Of a stretch of DNA of 64,000 nt, positions 11,774-23,770 are shown one piece after another (the first letter of the stretch is position 1; every line of letters begins with the position of its first letter). The DNA comes from Tipula vernalis (Eukaryota; Arthropoda; Insecta; Diptera; Tipulidae). The notes under the pieces were generated by a model. That model was not told where the DNA came from, searched no databases, and saw only the letters and a program-made list of their open reading frames with translations. A program made the position numbers and the translations under genes. Where the stretch lies: assembly GCA_958295665.1 (NCBI GenBank), contig OY282558.1, positions 44,268,389 through 44,332,388 on the forward strand, written 5' to 3'.

Positions 11774-13047
11774 TAAAAGGTGAATATTAAATAAAATAAA
11801 AATAGAATGAATTTAACTCTAATATTAACAACAAGTTGTTTATTCTTAATAACTAAATAGACCCCACCCGTGGTAATCTATTAGATAACTGTAAATCAAG
11901 ACTATATTAAATTTACAATTTAAGTACAAGAGTCGAAGATTTTACACTAATATAATAATAATTAGACTTATTAAATGTTTTTTTACAATCACTTACCTGA
12001 GTAGAACGGTTCAAATCAACATTTTGAACATTATTACAACATGTCCGATCAACTATCAAATTTTTTACTTTGATTCACTATAAAAAATTAATTTATTCAC
12101 ATTTTTCACACATCTAGATATAGTTTCATTGAACTAACAATATGTGTGTCAAATGTGTTTTAAGATTTAATTTAACACACATATTTTTGAATTTCGACCG
12201 CATCACTTCACATCGCAACGATGCACCTTCAACAGACTGGTTCATATCCCTGTAGCATTAAGAATACCGTATTAATATTACTAACAAAAAATACACAAAA
12301 TTCACTAAAATCACAACATAAACGGTAAAAATAAACGTTTTGAGTGTATTAATGAAACACATCATAGTTTATATTTATGTTGAACTGTTTATTATTATTA
12401 TAAAATAAATGAAACTATTTTAATTTAATTTTTAAATTGCACAATAAATAATGTGATATGAGTATATAGTTACAGGGATACACACTCTCAAAAAAAAAAG
12501 TGACTTAACTAAGTTTTTGTAAAAATATTACTTGGATCACTTCTGTTCTTAACTACTTAGCCATTTCTAAACGCGCTGAACACAAATAACTCAGTAAAAA
12601 AATGAAGATCCCAAATTTTAGAATACTACGTGTGGCTTTATGCGCCCAATATTCGGAAATTATTGATTTAAATTCAGTTAAATGCTCAACTATATTTTAC
12701 GGAGGTTGGGATTCCAACAGAATGGCAGGCCAGGACGCAGCTGAGCCATGAAACGGTTTCTTGAAGCGGTATAGAAAGAAAGAAATCCTATCAGGATTAT
12801 CCAAATTCTTACACACTAAATCTGCTAATATAATAAAATGGCAATTTAATAATGGTTCAAAAGAGCCACGTCAAGGATAATATTATAGGCAGAATATATA
12901 AAACTTATTTATTTACTTAAAATTTTACAAGAAGCTTGATTTTAGACACATTGGATAAGATTACACAACTTAACGACTTAAAATTAATAAGTTAAAATTT
13001 ATAAACTATACTTAATTATTTAAAACATATTTAACTGTATCATGAAA
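11774..13047. other. Gene-less spacer between the errantivirus and BIRC5
   Basis: AT-rich, with no supported exon. It contains a 24-base string shared exactly with 6853-6876, followed by a segment that matches the minus strand near 6680 (12491-12558). This marks a dispersed repeat. A GC-richer patch at about 12700-12770 may be an old insertion, but I cannot identify it. Its right end forms the 3' flank of the survivin gene. Confidence 0.5.
12491..12558. repeat. Dispersed short repeat shared with 6.68-6.88 kb
   Basis: AAAAGTGACTTAACTAAG and its next bases are identical to 6853-6876. The following ACTTGGATCACTTCTGTTCTTA is the reverse complement of the sequence near 6677-6700 with few changes. 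The two copies flank the errantivirus at a distance, but their arrangement differs, so they are probably separate insertions of one small fold-back family. Confidence 0.55.
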
Positions 13048-14080
13048 TTATTGATATTTTGTGGCTAAAATCTTCTGTCGAATTAAATCAGCACCTGCCT
13101 CAACGATCGTTTTCTTGTTGTTCAAAATTTTTTTAATTTCATTTCGAACTACCACCTCCAGTAACGACGCTACTTCGCTTATCTGAAATTAAGAATGTTT
13201 AGTTAATTAAAAAATATTTAGGTAAAAGTGAAAATGGGTTGGGTGAGCTTCCAATAAATGATGACCTTTGTTTAAAAAAAAAAATCTACCTACTTGATTT
13301 TTCCCTTTTGACATTGGGCTAAGGTTAAGATTCTAATTCAATTATAGATTGCGATTGTCACTTAAGAAAGTAAATTGATTGTTAAAATTTACGATTGGAA
13401 ATGTTCCAGTATAATTTACCTAAATACTAATGCAATACGTCTTGCTAGTCCGTGGTCGTCACAGATTTAATAAGTTAACAAAGCATTCACAATGCAAAAA
13501 CGTTTTACTTCCGGGTTTGTGAGAATTTCGAACTTAACGAACACAAACTTTTGTTCAAAGTAAAAAGTTTTTCCATTGTGAATGCTCTGCGAGACAAAGA
13601 AAATGGGAGTTAAAATAAAAATCTAAATCAAATCAATCAATACGTATGTGATAAAGATAAAATCCCGAAACGTTTAGAGCAACGATATCGATACGGGGTA
13701 TTTCATCCAACTTGAAAAGTCGCAGAATATATTATTAAGGAAGCAACTCACCGTTAGATCGTCCTCCTTTCGCCCATGTTTGACAAAAGCACACTGAGGG
13801 GCATGTTTGCGATGCTCAAACCATGGATCATCACTTGGCTCCCAACCGTCCATAACTTTACCACACACAAAGCATGTTGCAGTATCGATATCTTTATCAT
13901 TCCCACTCCAATAAAATCCAGCCTCAGCCATCTAAATAACAAGAATTTTAATAATAAGTTCTTTAATAAATAAACGACGGTACTTACTTTCGTAATATTA
14001 CAAGGTGAATCATTATAAAAAGGCCATTTTTTATAACTATCAATTCGATCTTTTTCAAAAAAATATTTTGGAGCTTCCAT
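13048..14080 (-). CDS. BIRC5: Survivin/deterin (single-BIR inhibitor of apoptosis), complete
   Basis: Three coding exons, 13988-14080, 13752-13931 and 13048-13182, join in phase 0 at both junctions to give 135 aa (human survivin is 142). All splice sites are GT-AG. The single BIR domain carries the zinc ligands C-x2-C-x16-H-x6-C exactly (CFVCGKVMDGW, then EHRKHAPQC). The C-terminal exon encodes a basic, amphipathic helix (VVVRNEIKKILNN) as in the survivin coiled coil. In animals this protein is the centromere- and midzone-targeting subunit of the chromosomal passenger complex with Aurora B, INCENP and borealin, and in flies (deterin) it also restrains apoptosis. The start is the first ATG, in MEAPKYFF. 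It is divergent from Rab30, with 250 bp between the two ATGs. Two fold-back elements bracket the pair. Confidence 0.93.
13481..13588. repeat. Fold-back/MITE copy 1 in BIRC5 intron
   Basis: Inverted ends AGCATTCACAATG (from 13482) and CATTGTGAATGCT (to 13586) bound a 105-bp element inside the last intron of the survivin gene. A related copy with the same ends lies at 15206-15350. Target duplications are not clear. Confidence 0.7.
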
Positions 14081-14330
14081 CGATTAACATTAACAATTAA
14101 ATTAAAACTAATAAATTTAAAAAACTTAAACCACAAAAGCTAAACGCGACCGTTTTTATGATGCGATATTTGTAATTTTTTTGACAGATCATTTTTTTTT
14201 TTTTTTATTTGACTAGAGCGACAAATCTTTAAAATCGTGTATTACGACAATTAAAATTTTTTTTCTTGCCGTAATTAAGGCGTATTAATAATTTAGTACT
14301 TTTTTTTTGTTATTTTCTTACAGATATGAA
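14081..14330. promoter_or_regulatory. Shared divergent promoter region of BIRC5 and Rab30
   Basis: Only 250 bp separate the two ATGs. The region is AT-rich with T and A runs. A strong acceptor (TTATTTTCTTACAG, ending 14323) sits 7 nt before the Rab30 ATG, so Rab30 must have a 5' non-coding exon upstream, leaving little room for separate promoters. No definite TATA or initiator was assigned. Confidence 0.5.
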
Positions 14331-15034
14331 ATGGAAGACTACAAATTTTTATTCAAAGTAGTACTCGTTGGAAATGCAGGTGTTGGCAAAACATGTTTGG
14401 TGCGCCGATTCACCCAAGGATTATTTCCACCGGGCCAGGGTGCAACAATTGGTGTTGATTTTATGATCAAAACAGTTGAAGTGGAAAACGATAAAATTAA
14501 ATTACAAATATGGGATACTGCGGGACAAGAACGGTTTCGTTCGATAACTCAAAGTTACTATAGATCAGCACATGCATTAATTCTAGTTTATGATATTAGT
14601 TGCCAGCCGACGTTTGATTGTCTGACTGATTGGTTGCGCGAAATTCAGGAGTATGCAAATTCAAAAGTACTAAAAATTTTAGTTGGGAACAAAACCGACC
14701 GGGATGATCGTGAAGTACCAACCGCAATTGGAGAAGAATTTGCGAAACAGCATGGCATGTATTTTTTTGAAACTTCAGCGAAACAGGCAGATAATGTAGA
14801 ACGGTTATTTTATCAAATAGGAGCAAATTTAATTGAAGTAAGTGTTTTTACTTATTTATGGTGTGATAATGCTTAAATACTTATTGAAAATTATTTGTCT
14901 ACTAATTACAGCAAGCACGCAACAAAGATGTCCCGAGAAGTGATTCTGGCGTTATATCACATTTAGGCGGAAAATCGTATCAAAAAAATTCCTTTAATAT
15001 AAGTGATTGCTGTGGCTGGCGAAATACTAATTAA
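14331..15034 (+). CDS. Rab30: Rab30-type small GTPase, complete
   Basis: Two coding exons, 14331-14837 and 14912-15034, split by a 74-nt intron, give 209 aa. The start is ATG 14331 (MEDYKFLFK), which matches the conserved Rab30 N-terminus. An upstream in-frame ATG (14307) lies before the 3' splice site at 14323 and is intronic. GTPase motifs are complete: P-loop GNAGVGKT, switch I Thr in GATIGVDF, WDTAGQE, NKTD and ETSAK. The effector stretch FTQGLFPPGQGATIGVDF is Rab30-like. The C-terminus has two adjacent cysteines (CCGWRNTN) for geranylgeranylation. Rab30 is a Golgi-localised Rab. The gene is divergent from BIRC5 and convergent with CABIN1. Confidence 0.95.
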
Positions 15035-15859
15035 AATATTTTTAAATTAAAAATTTTTTATATACATATATTTATATTAAGTTTTATTTTATTTTTTAAA
15101 TAAATTATTTGCCAAAAACAGACCAAAAATATGTATAAAAACAAAAAATAATGTTGCCATTTTTTTTGGAACTCCCATTCTGGGCCATCTTTAAATCAAC
15201 AGAGCAGCATTCACAATGAAAAAACTTTTTTCTTTTGGCTTCAGGTTTCAATGAATTTCCAACATAACGAACAAAATTTTTTGTTCGTTATGTTGGAATT
15301 TCATACAAACCTGTAATTCAAAAGTAAAAAGATTTTGCATTGTAAATGCTCTTTAACTCCTACAAAATCTTAAATGGACAATTTCTAATTCGAATATCAA
15401 AACTATTTAAAAATACCAAAGGTAGGTTTATGAAAACAGTTTGAAACTCAGGGAAATAAATAAATGATAAAATGCAAAAAGAATTTAATTTCCATATCCT
15501 TTGAATTTAAAACATTTTCAAAATACGTCTTCCAACACGATTTTTTCAATTTCATCATGGACTCAAACCGGATACGGATTTTTACACCACATTAGAAAAC
15601 ATACAAACAAATTTCTTAACTAAATTTATATTTTAGCTTTCAATGTATAATTTTAAAGATATAATTTTAATTATGTAATGGAATTGTAACATTATTAATT
15701 ATTATTAAATATAAATAAAGTGTTTAAAGAAAACAAATACAAAACCGTATATTTTAATAACATTTAAGAGAAAATCGTAGCAGATTTTATTTATTAGGTA
15801 GTATGGCAACGCTTTCTTGCTTCAAAAATTTTAATAAAATCTGTAAAATAAGCCTAATG
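15035..15859. other. Convergent 3' intergenic region, Rab30 and CABIN1
   Basis: Holds the 3' UTRs of the two converging genes. AATAAA-like signals for Rab30 occur near 15098, and their minus-strand counterparts for CABIN1 lie upstream of 15860. A fold-back element occupies 15206-15350. No other gene is seen. Confidence 0.6.
15206..15350. repeat. Fold-back/MITE copy 2, nearly fully palindromic
   Basis: The outer ends AGCATTCACAATG and CATTGTAAATGCT match copy 1 at 13481-13588. The centre is a second inverted repeat: TTCCAACATAACGAACAAAA (from about 15258) and its exact reverse complement (to about 15298). Almost the whole 145 bp could fold into one hairpin. It lies in the 3' region shared by Rab30 and CABIN1. 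Confidence 0.75.
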
Positions 15860-18800
15860 TTATTCAAGTACAATAACTTCGGACGAATTATTCGGTGGCC
15901 GTTTACGATTTATATTTCCAGGTGGTCTATTATTTCCCGAATTGTTATTATTGTTGCTCATTGATGCATTTGCCTTTTGCTTTTGTTCCGCCAACTTTTG
16001 TTGAAGCGTTTTAGTTTGTGGCATTGCTGGTGGGGTCATACTTTGTCGTGATATATTTGTTCCTAAAATAGGTGATTTTGTGGGTGAATTTATTAAAATC
16101 GGTGAATTTGTTTTAAGTAGGCTGTGCCCGCCACTTCCCAAAATTGGAGGAGTTTTACTTGCACCATGTGGTGATATCGAAGTCATGGGGATTAATTTAG
16201 CAGCATTTGATGTCGAGCCGAGTTTCTTATTGTATTGGTTTGTTGATTGCCCCGGCGTCGAGTTTTTATTCATATTTAATACTTCTGCATAAGACGACAA
16301 CAATTTCAACTGACGATTATATTCATCCAAGCTGTAATTTAATTTTGATGCCAAATGATCTTTTTCGGGCGGGACGTAAGGCTGGTTTCTGTAGGATTGT
16401 CCGCTAACTAAATTTGCTTTTCTCTGATTCTTCATCCTCTCCGTATATTTCTGTCTTTTCTGCTCATTTTTACCAACTTGCATAGATTTTTTATCCTGTA
16501 TTGGAACATTGGACGGGGTTATCGTTAACGATTTTGGAAGATCTTGTAACATCTTCAAATTTTGATTTGAAAACTGGGATGATTTCGATGTGCTCGGTGC
16601 AATGGAGCCGCTCATTTCTTGTAGTAGTTTAGCTGAAAAACTAGAGGTTAATAATTCTTTCTTTAACACAGACGGTAGTGATGTAGATTTTTCTTTGAAC
16701 GTCGATTGTTTAGACTGCTGATTTGATTTAGTCGATGGGGCAGTTGTAATTGTAACTTGGTTATTCAACGAAGTTACCTTAGTCGGAGCGGAACCAGCTG
16801 TTGTTTGAATGGATGAATGCTGCAATGGTGGCACTAAATTCATTGTAACACCTCCTAAGAGCGGTGATAGATTAGATAAACCACCAAAGCCACCTGTGCT
16901 CATTTTTGAGTAATAATCGGCCGCAACTAATGATGACATCATGTTAGAATCTGAGAGCGGTAATCCGCTCATTAAATGAGGTATAGAAGACAATAGCATT
17001 GCCATCATAGCCGGATCATTATAAGCCGACATATTCATTGGATTAGGTGTATTCGTTTTAGTTCCACTATTACGATTTTTCTGTCGATTATTGTTAGAGT
17101 TGCCAGCAGAAGTGAAATTCGTGATGTTGGGCGATGAAACCGCGGTAGTTGTTACCAGAGAAATACTGGTAGTAACTGGTAGAATATTAGATGTATTTCC
17201 AGTGGTCATATTACTAGTCATCTTATTTATAGGCTCTGTTATCATCTTCATTGGCTGGATCTGGGATGGTGAAACTGTTGCCACACTTCCGTTATCCGTA
17301 GCCGTTGTTGTTGTTGTAGTCGAGTTAGTAATTTTGAGGTTATAACCTAATGAATCTATAAAATTTGCCAATACTGTACCTTGTGAAGTTACGATTCCTT
17401 GTTTCTCAGCAGTTTTTCTTTGATTAATTTCATAGTTACAAAACCGAATAGCCTGTTCACATACATTTCCCGACTCCGGCATTCTTAATTTATCCTTGAT
17501 AACAGCCCGATAAGTTTCGCTGAGCACCGAATTGAATAGTCCATCTTTCGACTGCATGTACTTGTTCCATTTGCGATGTGATTTATGGATTTCAATTAGC
17601 AAATTAAGTAGCTCAGCCTGATTGTGTTCATTATTGTATTTCTTGTAAAGCGACCGAAATGTTTGTAACGTGAATGAAATCGCCTGTTGATGTAAATCCT
17701 TTCGTTCCGAATCTTTTAGATAACGTTTGTCGTGTTCCGGCTTTCGATGGAGCTGAATAGCCAAATCCAATAGAACGTTATAGTCAAAAGATTTCTTTAA
17801 AATTTCCATTAAAATTATAACGCACTTCGAGAGGTGAGATGAAAAACTGCCTGGCCGATCAATTTCCGGTGATGGAATCCTCCAAATTCCATTAAAGAAA
17901 TTATTATTTTTACGTTCCAAAAATAATCCTTGAACCGAACTGCCCAGCGATGTTTTATATTGACTCAAAAACAGTTGTTTACATTTTTCAAAATCTCTTG
18001 TCTGATTAGGACCATTCATGTAGAAATACACCAATCGATATATTGATTTGTAATGTTCTGGAAATCGTATAACACATTCCTCGAAATTTTTCATACAACT
18101 CTTATATATATGATCCAATTCCGATTCGGTAAAGGGAACATCATCGCCAAGATTTTTTTTATTGGATTCTTCATCACTGGTGCTATCAGAATCGGAATCG
18201 TCACTCGAAGATTCATCACTAGACTCGGAGCTACTCGATGAAGAAGTCGAACTAGAATTCCCAGTCGAGGTCGTCGTAGTCGTAGTGACATTACTCTCTT
18301 GTGATCCACGCCGATTAGGACTAGAAGGTTTACTAGTATTTTGGTCAGCAGGATTCGATTTTATTTCTTCTTCAGCTTTATCTGACGCTTCTTTAGCAAC
18401 CGTAACCTTTGGAATTTTACTCGTGCTTTCAACAATAGTTGCCTGGTTATCTAACTTAATAATTTTAATTTCTCTATTCTCATCATTATTCGGATTTAAT
18501 TTCCGTTTTAGTGCATTAATACTACTGTCATCGATTTTCGCTGTATTCATGGCAAACGGACTTGTAGACATTTCCTTTAGGATCCGATTAAATAATTTCC
18601 CAATATCCCGTTGTATCACGCTATGCTGCTCTATGTATTTGATAATAGATGCCGAAATACGATAAAATATTTCAAGTGCCTCGATTGATAAATTCTGTGG
18701 AATACTGTGATTGATTTTTATCGGATAAGTTGCATTATTCTCGTATAAAAACTTTGCCGATTGGGTGTAATGTGTCAGATATACAGACGGATGTTCCTTT

Positions 18801-21800
18801 TTCTTTTCCGATATTTTACCCAACATATAATGGTACAGCCATCGTTCGTCGTGTACATTTTCTTCCGCGTCGACTTCAAATGTAGATTCACGATTTATCG
18901 TATCAAAACAGTTGTATGCAATATTAATGCATTCCTCCTTTTTCTCCTCCACAAACGCAAATTTTTCCATTGAGAGTGTGTCACTATTCTGTTTTAAATT
19001 CCTCGAACAAAAAGCATGAATGGAGTAGGCAAAGGTTCCATACTCAATCCAAACGGATGTTTGTTTCCGATTGAATTTAATACACTGTTCGAAGCACTTT
19101 AATGTTTCTTCCGACTGGCTGAATACATCGTTACAACTGAAAATAAAAAAATAAAAGCTTTCTTAATTCCTTATTGGTAAGTAAACCACAAAGTACCGGT
19201 AGCAGCCAGTTAAACCTAAACGAGATAACTGCAAAAGCTTGGATACGAACCAATTATACTTTAAACCTCCAAACGATCTAAAACTACTCATCTTTCAAAA
19301 ATTAGAAGATAAATGGAACTTAGGAATCTTTATGAAGAAACCTTACCTTCTCAATTCGCAGTTACTCCACGTCGTTAATGTAAAACTGTACCTACTAAGG
19401 TATGTTTAAAAAAGTAAAAAGATGACACTTACTTGATTGGTTCGCACGAATTCAGCTTCGTCTCCAAATTGGTCGCCTTCGACAGCGCCAGCCCAGCCCA
19501 CGAATCAAAACGTTTTGGATTCATAGTTAAGTCCAGATTATAGAATTTACTTGTTTTTGAAAATTCACGACTTTTGAAATAATAATCCGCCAGCAGAAAG
19601 TAAATACATGAAATTCTGGATGGCAATATATTAATCTCATCTGGTAGCTCATCTCTTTTGCAGGATATAAAGTTCTGAATCTCTCGGGACTGTTCCGTTA
19701 AATCAAACCGCTTCGGAAGGATCTGCAAAATTTTATTCAATAGTTGCTCCATATCGCTGGTAATGGATTCAATTTTGTATGCGTTAAATTCGGGTAGATT
19801 ATCTGGGCGATAAATATCGAATAGTTGAATGGCTCGATCCCATGTCAATTCGATATTTTGGGCATCATGTTCTTCAATGTGCCGTAATCGTATCCTTTTA
19901 GGGGGATACCCATATAGACAATACGTAATTTGTTCAATATATTCCATCACCAGTTCTCGCATAGATTCGAGAATTGGTGAACGGATTTGCGGCGCAACAA
20001 CTTCCAATATAAAAAGCAAAAACTTTCCGTTATCTTTACAGCACCATAGCTTTCGACCCATGTAATCGTGTGCCGTAAATAAGAGGGCAATTGTATTGGG
20101 TAAATTTTCCTCGACCTCACCATTTTGTAAAGGGCTTGCATTAATTAAGTCCGTCTTTCTTTTTACATAATTTTTATCCTCTTCTCGTTGCATGATATAG
20201 TAGAGTATTATCCAAGGGATCCGCAAACTAATCGGATGCATCGTACTATTGCTTTTATCGAAGGGCGTATCCAATTGATTAACTACAATTTTCGTTAGAT
20301 TTTGGATCAATCGGGATAGTTGTTTTAAATTCAAACACCGCAATATATAGCTGGTGTTATCGACTAGAAGTACCTCAATGTAGGCGAGAATAAACGTTAC
20401 AGACTCGGCCCATTCTGTTTGCCGATAAGTGTCGCTTGGAGCCTTAAAATAATTATCCAACGAATATTTTAAACATTTTTCACACCAAATCAGGCATTCC
20501 TCATCTTTTTCCTGCCGCCAAAACGATTCCAACAATACTTCAATTTGGATTTGGATCTTCAAAGGTTGATCATCGAATGTATTTTGTTCCGTTAGGTGGA
20601 TAACACTATCCTTGAGTATTTCTTCGAGTTCGGAAAATTTTTGTTCGTCGTACAATTTACGTATATCTTTTAGGCTCAACTTTCGATTTAATTGTTTCTT
20701 CATATCTACTATAAAATTTAAATTAAACGAATTATTCTGATTTAAATTCGGCAAGAACACAGAAAACTCGGGTGTGTACGAAACTATATAATCTTCTATT
20801 TGGCACAGACAGTCTAGAGCTTGATTTAAATCACCGTCAAACAAAGCGATATTATAGTTAATCCATACAAGTCGAGTTACTGTGCTAAAGTAATCGTCCT
20901 CGTCAATATTAAACGAAAATCCACTGAAAGCAGTCAAATGCAAAATTTTCATTCGAAATTCGTTTGGGATCACCTTTGTGTATTCATCGACCATACGTTG
21001 GTACTCGAGCTCCAAGTAGAATAGCATCATATGGAAAGTAATAGAAAATTCATTAAATTCTAATATGCTCCACGATTGAAAATCCATGTGACGAAGATAC
21101 AATTCATATATTTGGATAAACAGCCGTGTAATCTCTTTTGGCATTTTTTGTACCCAAAATTTGGAAGTTGTTTCAAGCCATTTATTTATTATTATGATCA
21201 TATCAAATTTTGTCGCTTTGAGATCTTCGACGAATAGCTTAAAATCATTCTCAGTGCTCTGTTGAAACATTTCAACCGTTACCTCTTCGGTAATAACAGG
21301 ATCAAGAGTTTTTTGATTTCCTGGAGATGGTCCACACGAGTTCACACCAATATCGTCAACAAACGGATTTTGTTTTGTATCTGAATAATTGTCGATGAAA
21401 TATGTCGCAAGAACCCGACGCAGGAACCCATTCACTGAAGCATCAACACTTTCAACACTTTCCGATTGCGAACATTTTTTTCGCGATGTTGAACGTCGTG
21501 TTTTATGCCAGCCCCATTGTTCTAGAATGCTTAATTCACTACGTCTATTTTTAGTAGGTTTTTGTGCTAATTCCGTATTCCCATCATCGGTTTTGTTGCC
21601 ATTATCATCGGTGGTATTCGGATCATTCGATGGAATATTATCGCAAATAGGTGATAGGAATCCATTTTCGGATACATCTCCAACACCACCAAGTGCTGCT
21701 TCCTCGACAGACTCACGACGACTGCTTGCTTGATTGTTGCTCAATTCATCGCTTGAAACCATTTTTGGGGTACGTCCACCGTCTCTGCTTTCGGTTGTAG

Positions 21801-22766
21801 CCATTTCAGTGTCCGATTGCACTTCATCTTGGCCAATGAAATCATTTAAGCTAAACAATGTACACAAATTATTATTGTTGTCCTCCAAATGCTTGTAAAG
21901 TTTAATAATCAGGTTACCCAGCGTCTGCCAGTTGAGAACATCGATTTTGTAATCTTTACAGTTAAGTTTTAATGGCGCAAAATCTTCATGTGGTTCATCC
22001 AAGCAAAATCCAGGAAAATTGCTTTTTTTATCCTCCCGAATCGAGTTTTTATCGTATTTAAATGAATCTTCGAACAATTTTTCAAAAAATGGAAGATTAA
22101 ATTCAAATTTCTGTGAAATTTCGACTAAAACGTCATAAGCTCGTTCGTAGTTTTCATCCACTTTATACCATTTTAAGGCCCAGCCAAAAGCCTCCAAGAT
22201 ATTTTCACTTAAGCAATGTACCTGGAGGATTCCATCGATCGATGGCCAGTGATTTGGATTGCGTTGCAAGCAATTACTGAACGCCGTTCGGGCGATTTCA
22301 ATTTGTTTAATTTTCAAAGCCAATTGGCCAAGTCTGCTCACGGTATGTACGTCTGAATCATCCAATTCCATAGCTTGGATTAAATTCTGCACCGCTTTGA
22401 CTATATCGCCTTTTTCTTCGTAAATAAACCCGATATTGCGAAAGCAGCTATACTTTACCGAAAATAATTTATCATCTTTCCGATCAGGTGCTACGTCTAC
22501 AAGTACTTGAGTTTCGAGCAGTTCACTAAACAGAAACAAAGCATCATCAATTTTCCCATCACCCTTGTATTTTAGGGCACGCATATATTCAGAAATCGCA
22601 ATAGTTTCCTATAATTCAGAACCAACAAAATGTGAGGTTACAATTTCGGCACGCCATAATTACGTATAAACGATTAACTTACTTGAGCCTCTCTTGTAAC
22701 TGTAACTTCTGTATTATCATTTGAATTTTCGTTTAAATCCTCGTTTAAGGCTATAATTCGCATCAT
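15860..22766 (-). CDS. CABIN1: Calcineurin-binding protein CABIN1 / Hir3-like, complete
   Basis: Three coding exons (22683-22766, 19433-22608, 15860-19136) close to exactly 2178 aa, close to human CABIN1 (2220). The N-terminus MMRIIALN and the following EAQETIAISEYMRALKY block match the start of CABIN1. A long TPR-type region follows (about residues 30-200: CFRNIGFIYEEKGDIVKA, AFSNCLQRNPNHWPSIDG), with a second TPR-like block around exon 2/3 (YYFKSREFSKTSKFYN). The second half is low complexity (Ser, Thr, Asn, Gln) with an acidic SSDES stretch at about 18165-18240. In animals CABIN1 works with HIRA, UBN and ASF1 in replication-independent H3.3 deposition and in mammals also binds calcineurin and MEF2. 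A second ATG follows the first directly (22764-22766, 22761-22763). It is divergent from the NRF1-like gene. Confidence 0.93.
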
Positions 22767-23770
22767 CTTTCTAGCTTTTAATAATTTATTCACACAATAA
22801 TAAAACTTTTCTTAAAGACGCTCCGTGAAATGACATTTCTCTGTGTAAAATAAAATACAATAAACAGCTGATATAACGATTTTAACGAAATGAAACGAAT
22901 TTTCGTGAAAGCTAACGACGAGCTAATGACGGCAATCAACTGTTCGAATGTGACATATGAAATTGGTACTGCCTCATGCGAATTATTTAAATATGAAGTT
23001 TATTGTGTACTACAAGAGGACAAATATAAAATTAAAGGTACTAATATTTATTAATTTTGTTTTTTGGATAAATAATTAAACTTATAATTATTTAATTTTG
23101 TTTTAGCAATGACTAAATCTAACTAATTTAGTCAATTTTTAACACAATTTAAAATTATTTAATTTTATAAAAAAATTAAAAAAAAAGTTGGAAAGAAGGA
23201 AATTTGTGCCGTTCAGCCATTTTTATTTTTGACCCCGAAATAAAAAAATTTGTCAATCCAAGCAGAACTAGCCAAATGTTGTGGTTTAAAAAAAAAATTA
23301 AAGATTAAAAAATAAAATAATTGATCACTGAATTAAACATATTTTTAATCTAATTCGCAACGGAAATCTAATATAAATGTGCAAAAACTGTAGTCGAAAA
23401 CCAAATGATACGGATTTGACGTAGGCCCAAATTGGATCGTTTCAAAAGAAAAAGTGTTAGCTAGATTTATGCTAGGTTCATTGCAAACACATGAAATATA
23501 AATAAAATTGGATTTTTCAGATGAAATGCAATCAACTTTAGGCTAAAAATTGTAAAATTCTGGGCTTGAATTACAAAATTACATTGTTTAAGTTACTATG
23601 AGTTAGAAAGTGATAGCCGCGCAAATTTGTAAATGCATCCCTGTCACACGAATTTTGATTAACTAACTAGTATAAGGTGAGAATAAAGGCGTCGTAATAT
23701 AAAATAATGTATAACTTACATAAAAAAAACAACTATTTTTACTTCTAGATAAACTAAACATTAAAGCATT
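22767..23770. promoter_or_regulatory. Divergent intergenic region, CABIN1 and NRF1-like gene
   Basis: About 1 kb of AT-rich DNA between two ATGs pointing away from each other. It should hold both promoters and 5' UTRs. No specific elements could be assigned, and no further exon is seen. Confidence 0.5.

Noticed and set aside
14307..14330. Upstream in-frame ATG for Rab30
   Set aside because: It precedes a strong 3' splice site (ending 14323) and is probably intronic; MEDYKFLFK is the conserved start.
18162..18665. 167-codon plus-strand frame inside CABIN1
   Set aside because: It lies antisense to a well-supported CABIN1 exon with an acidic Ser-rich stretch; composition explains the open frame.
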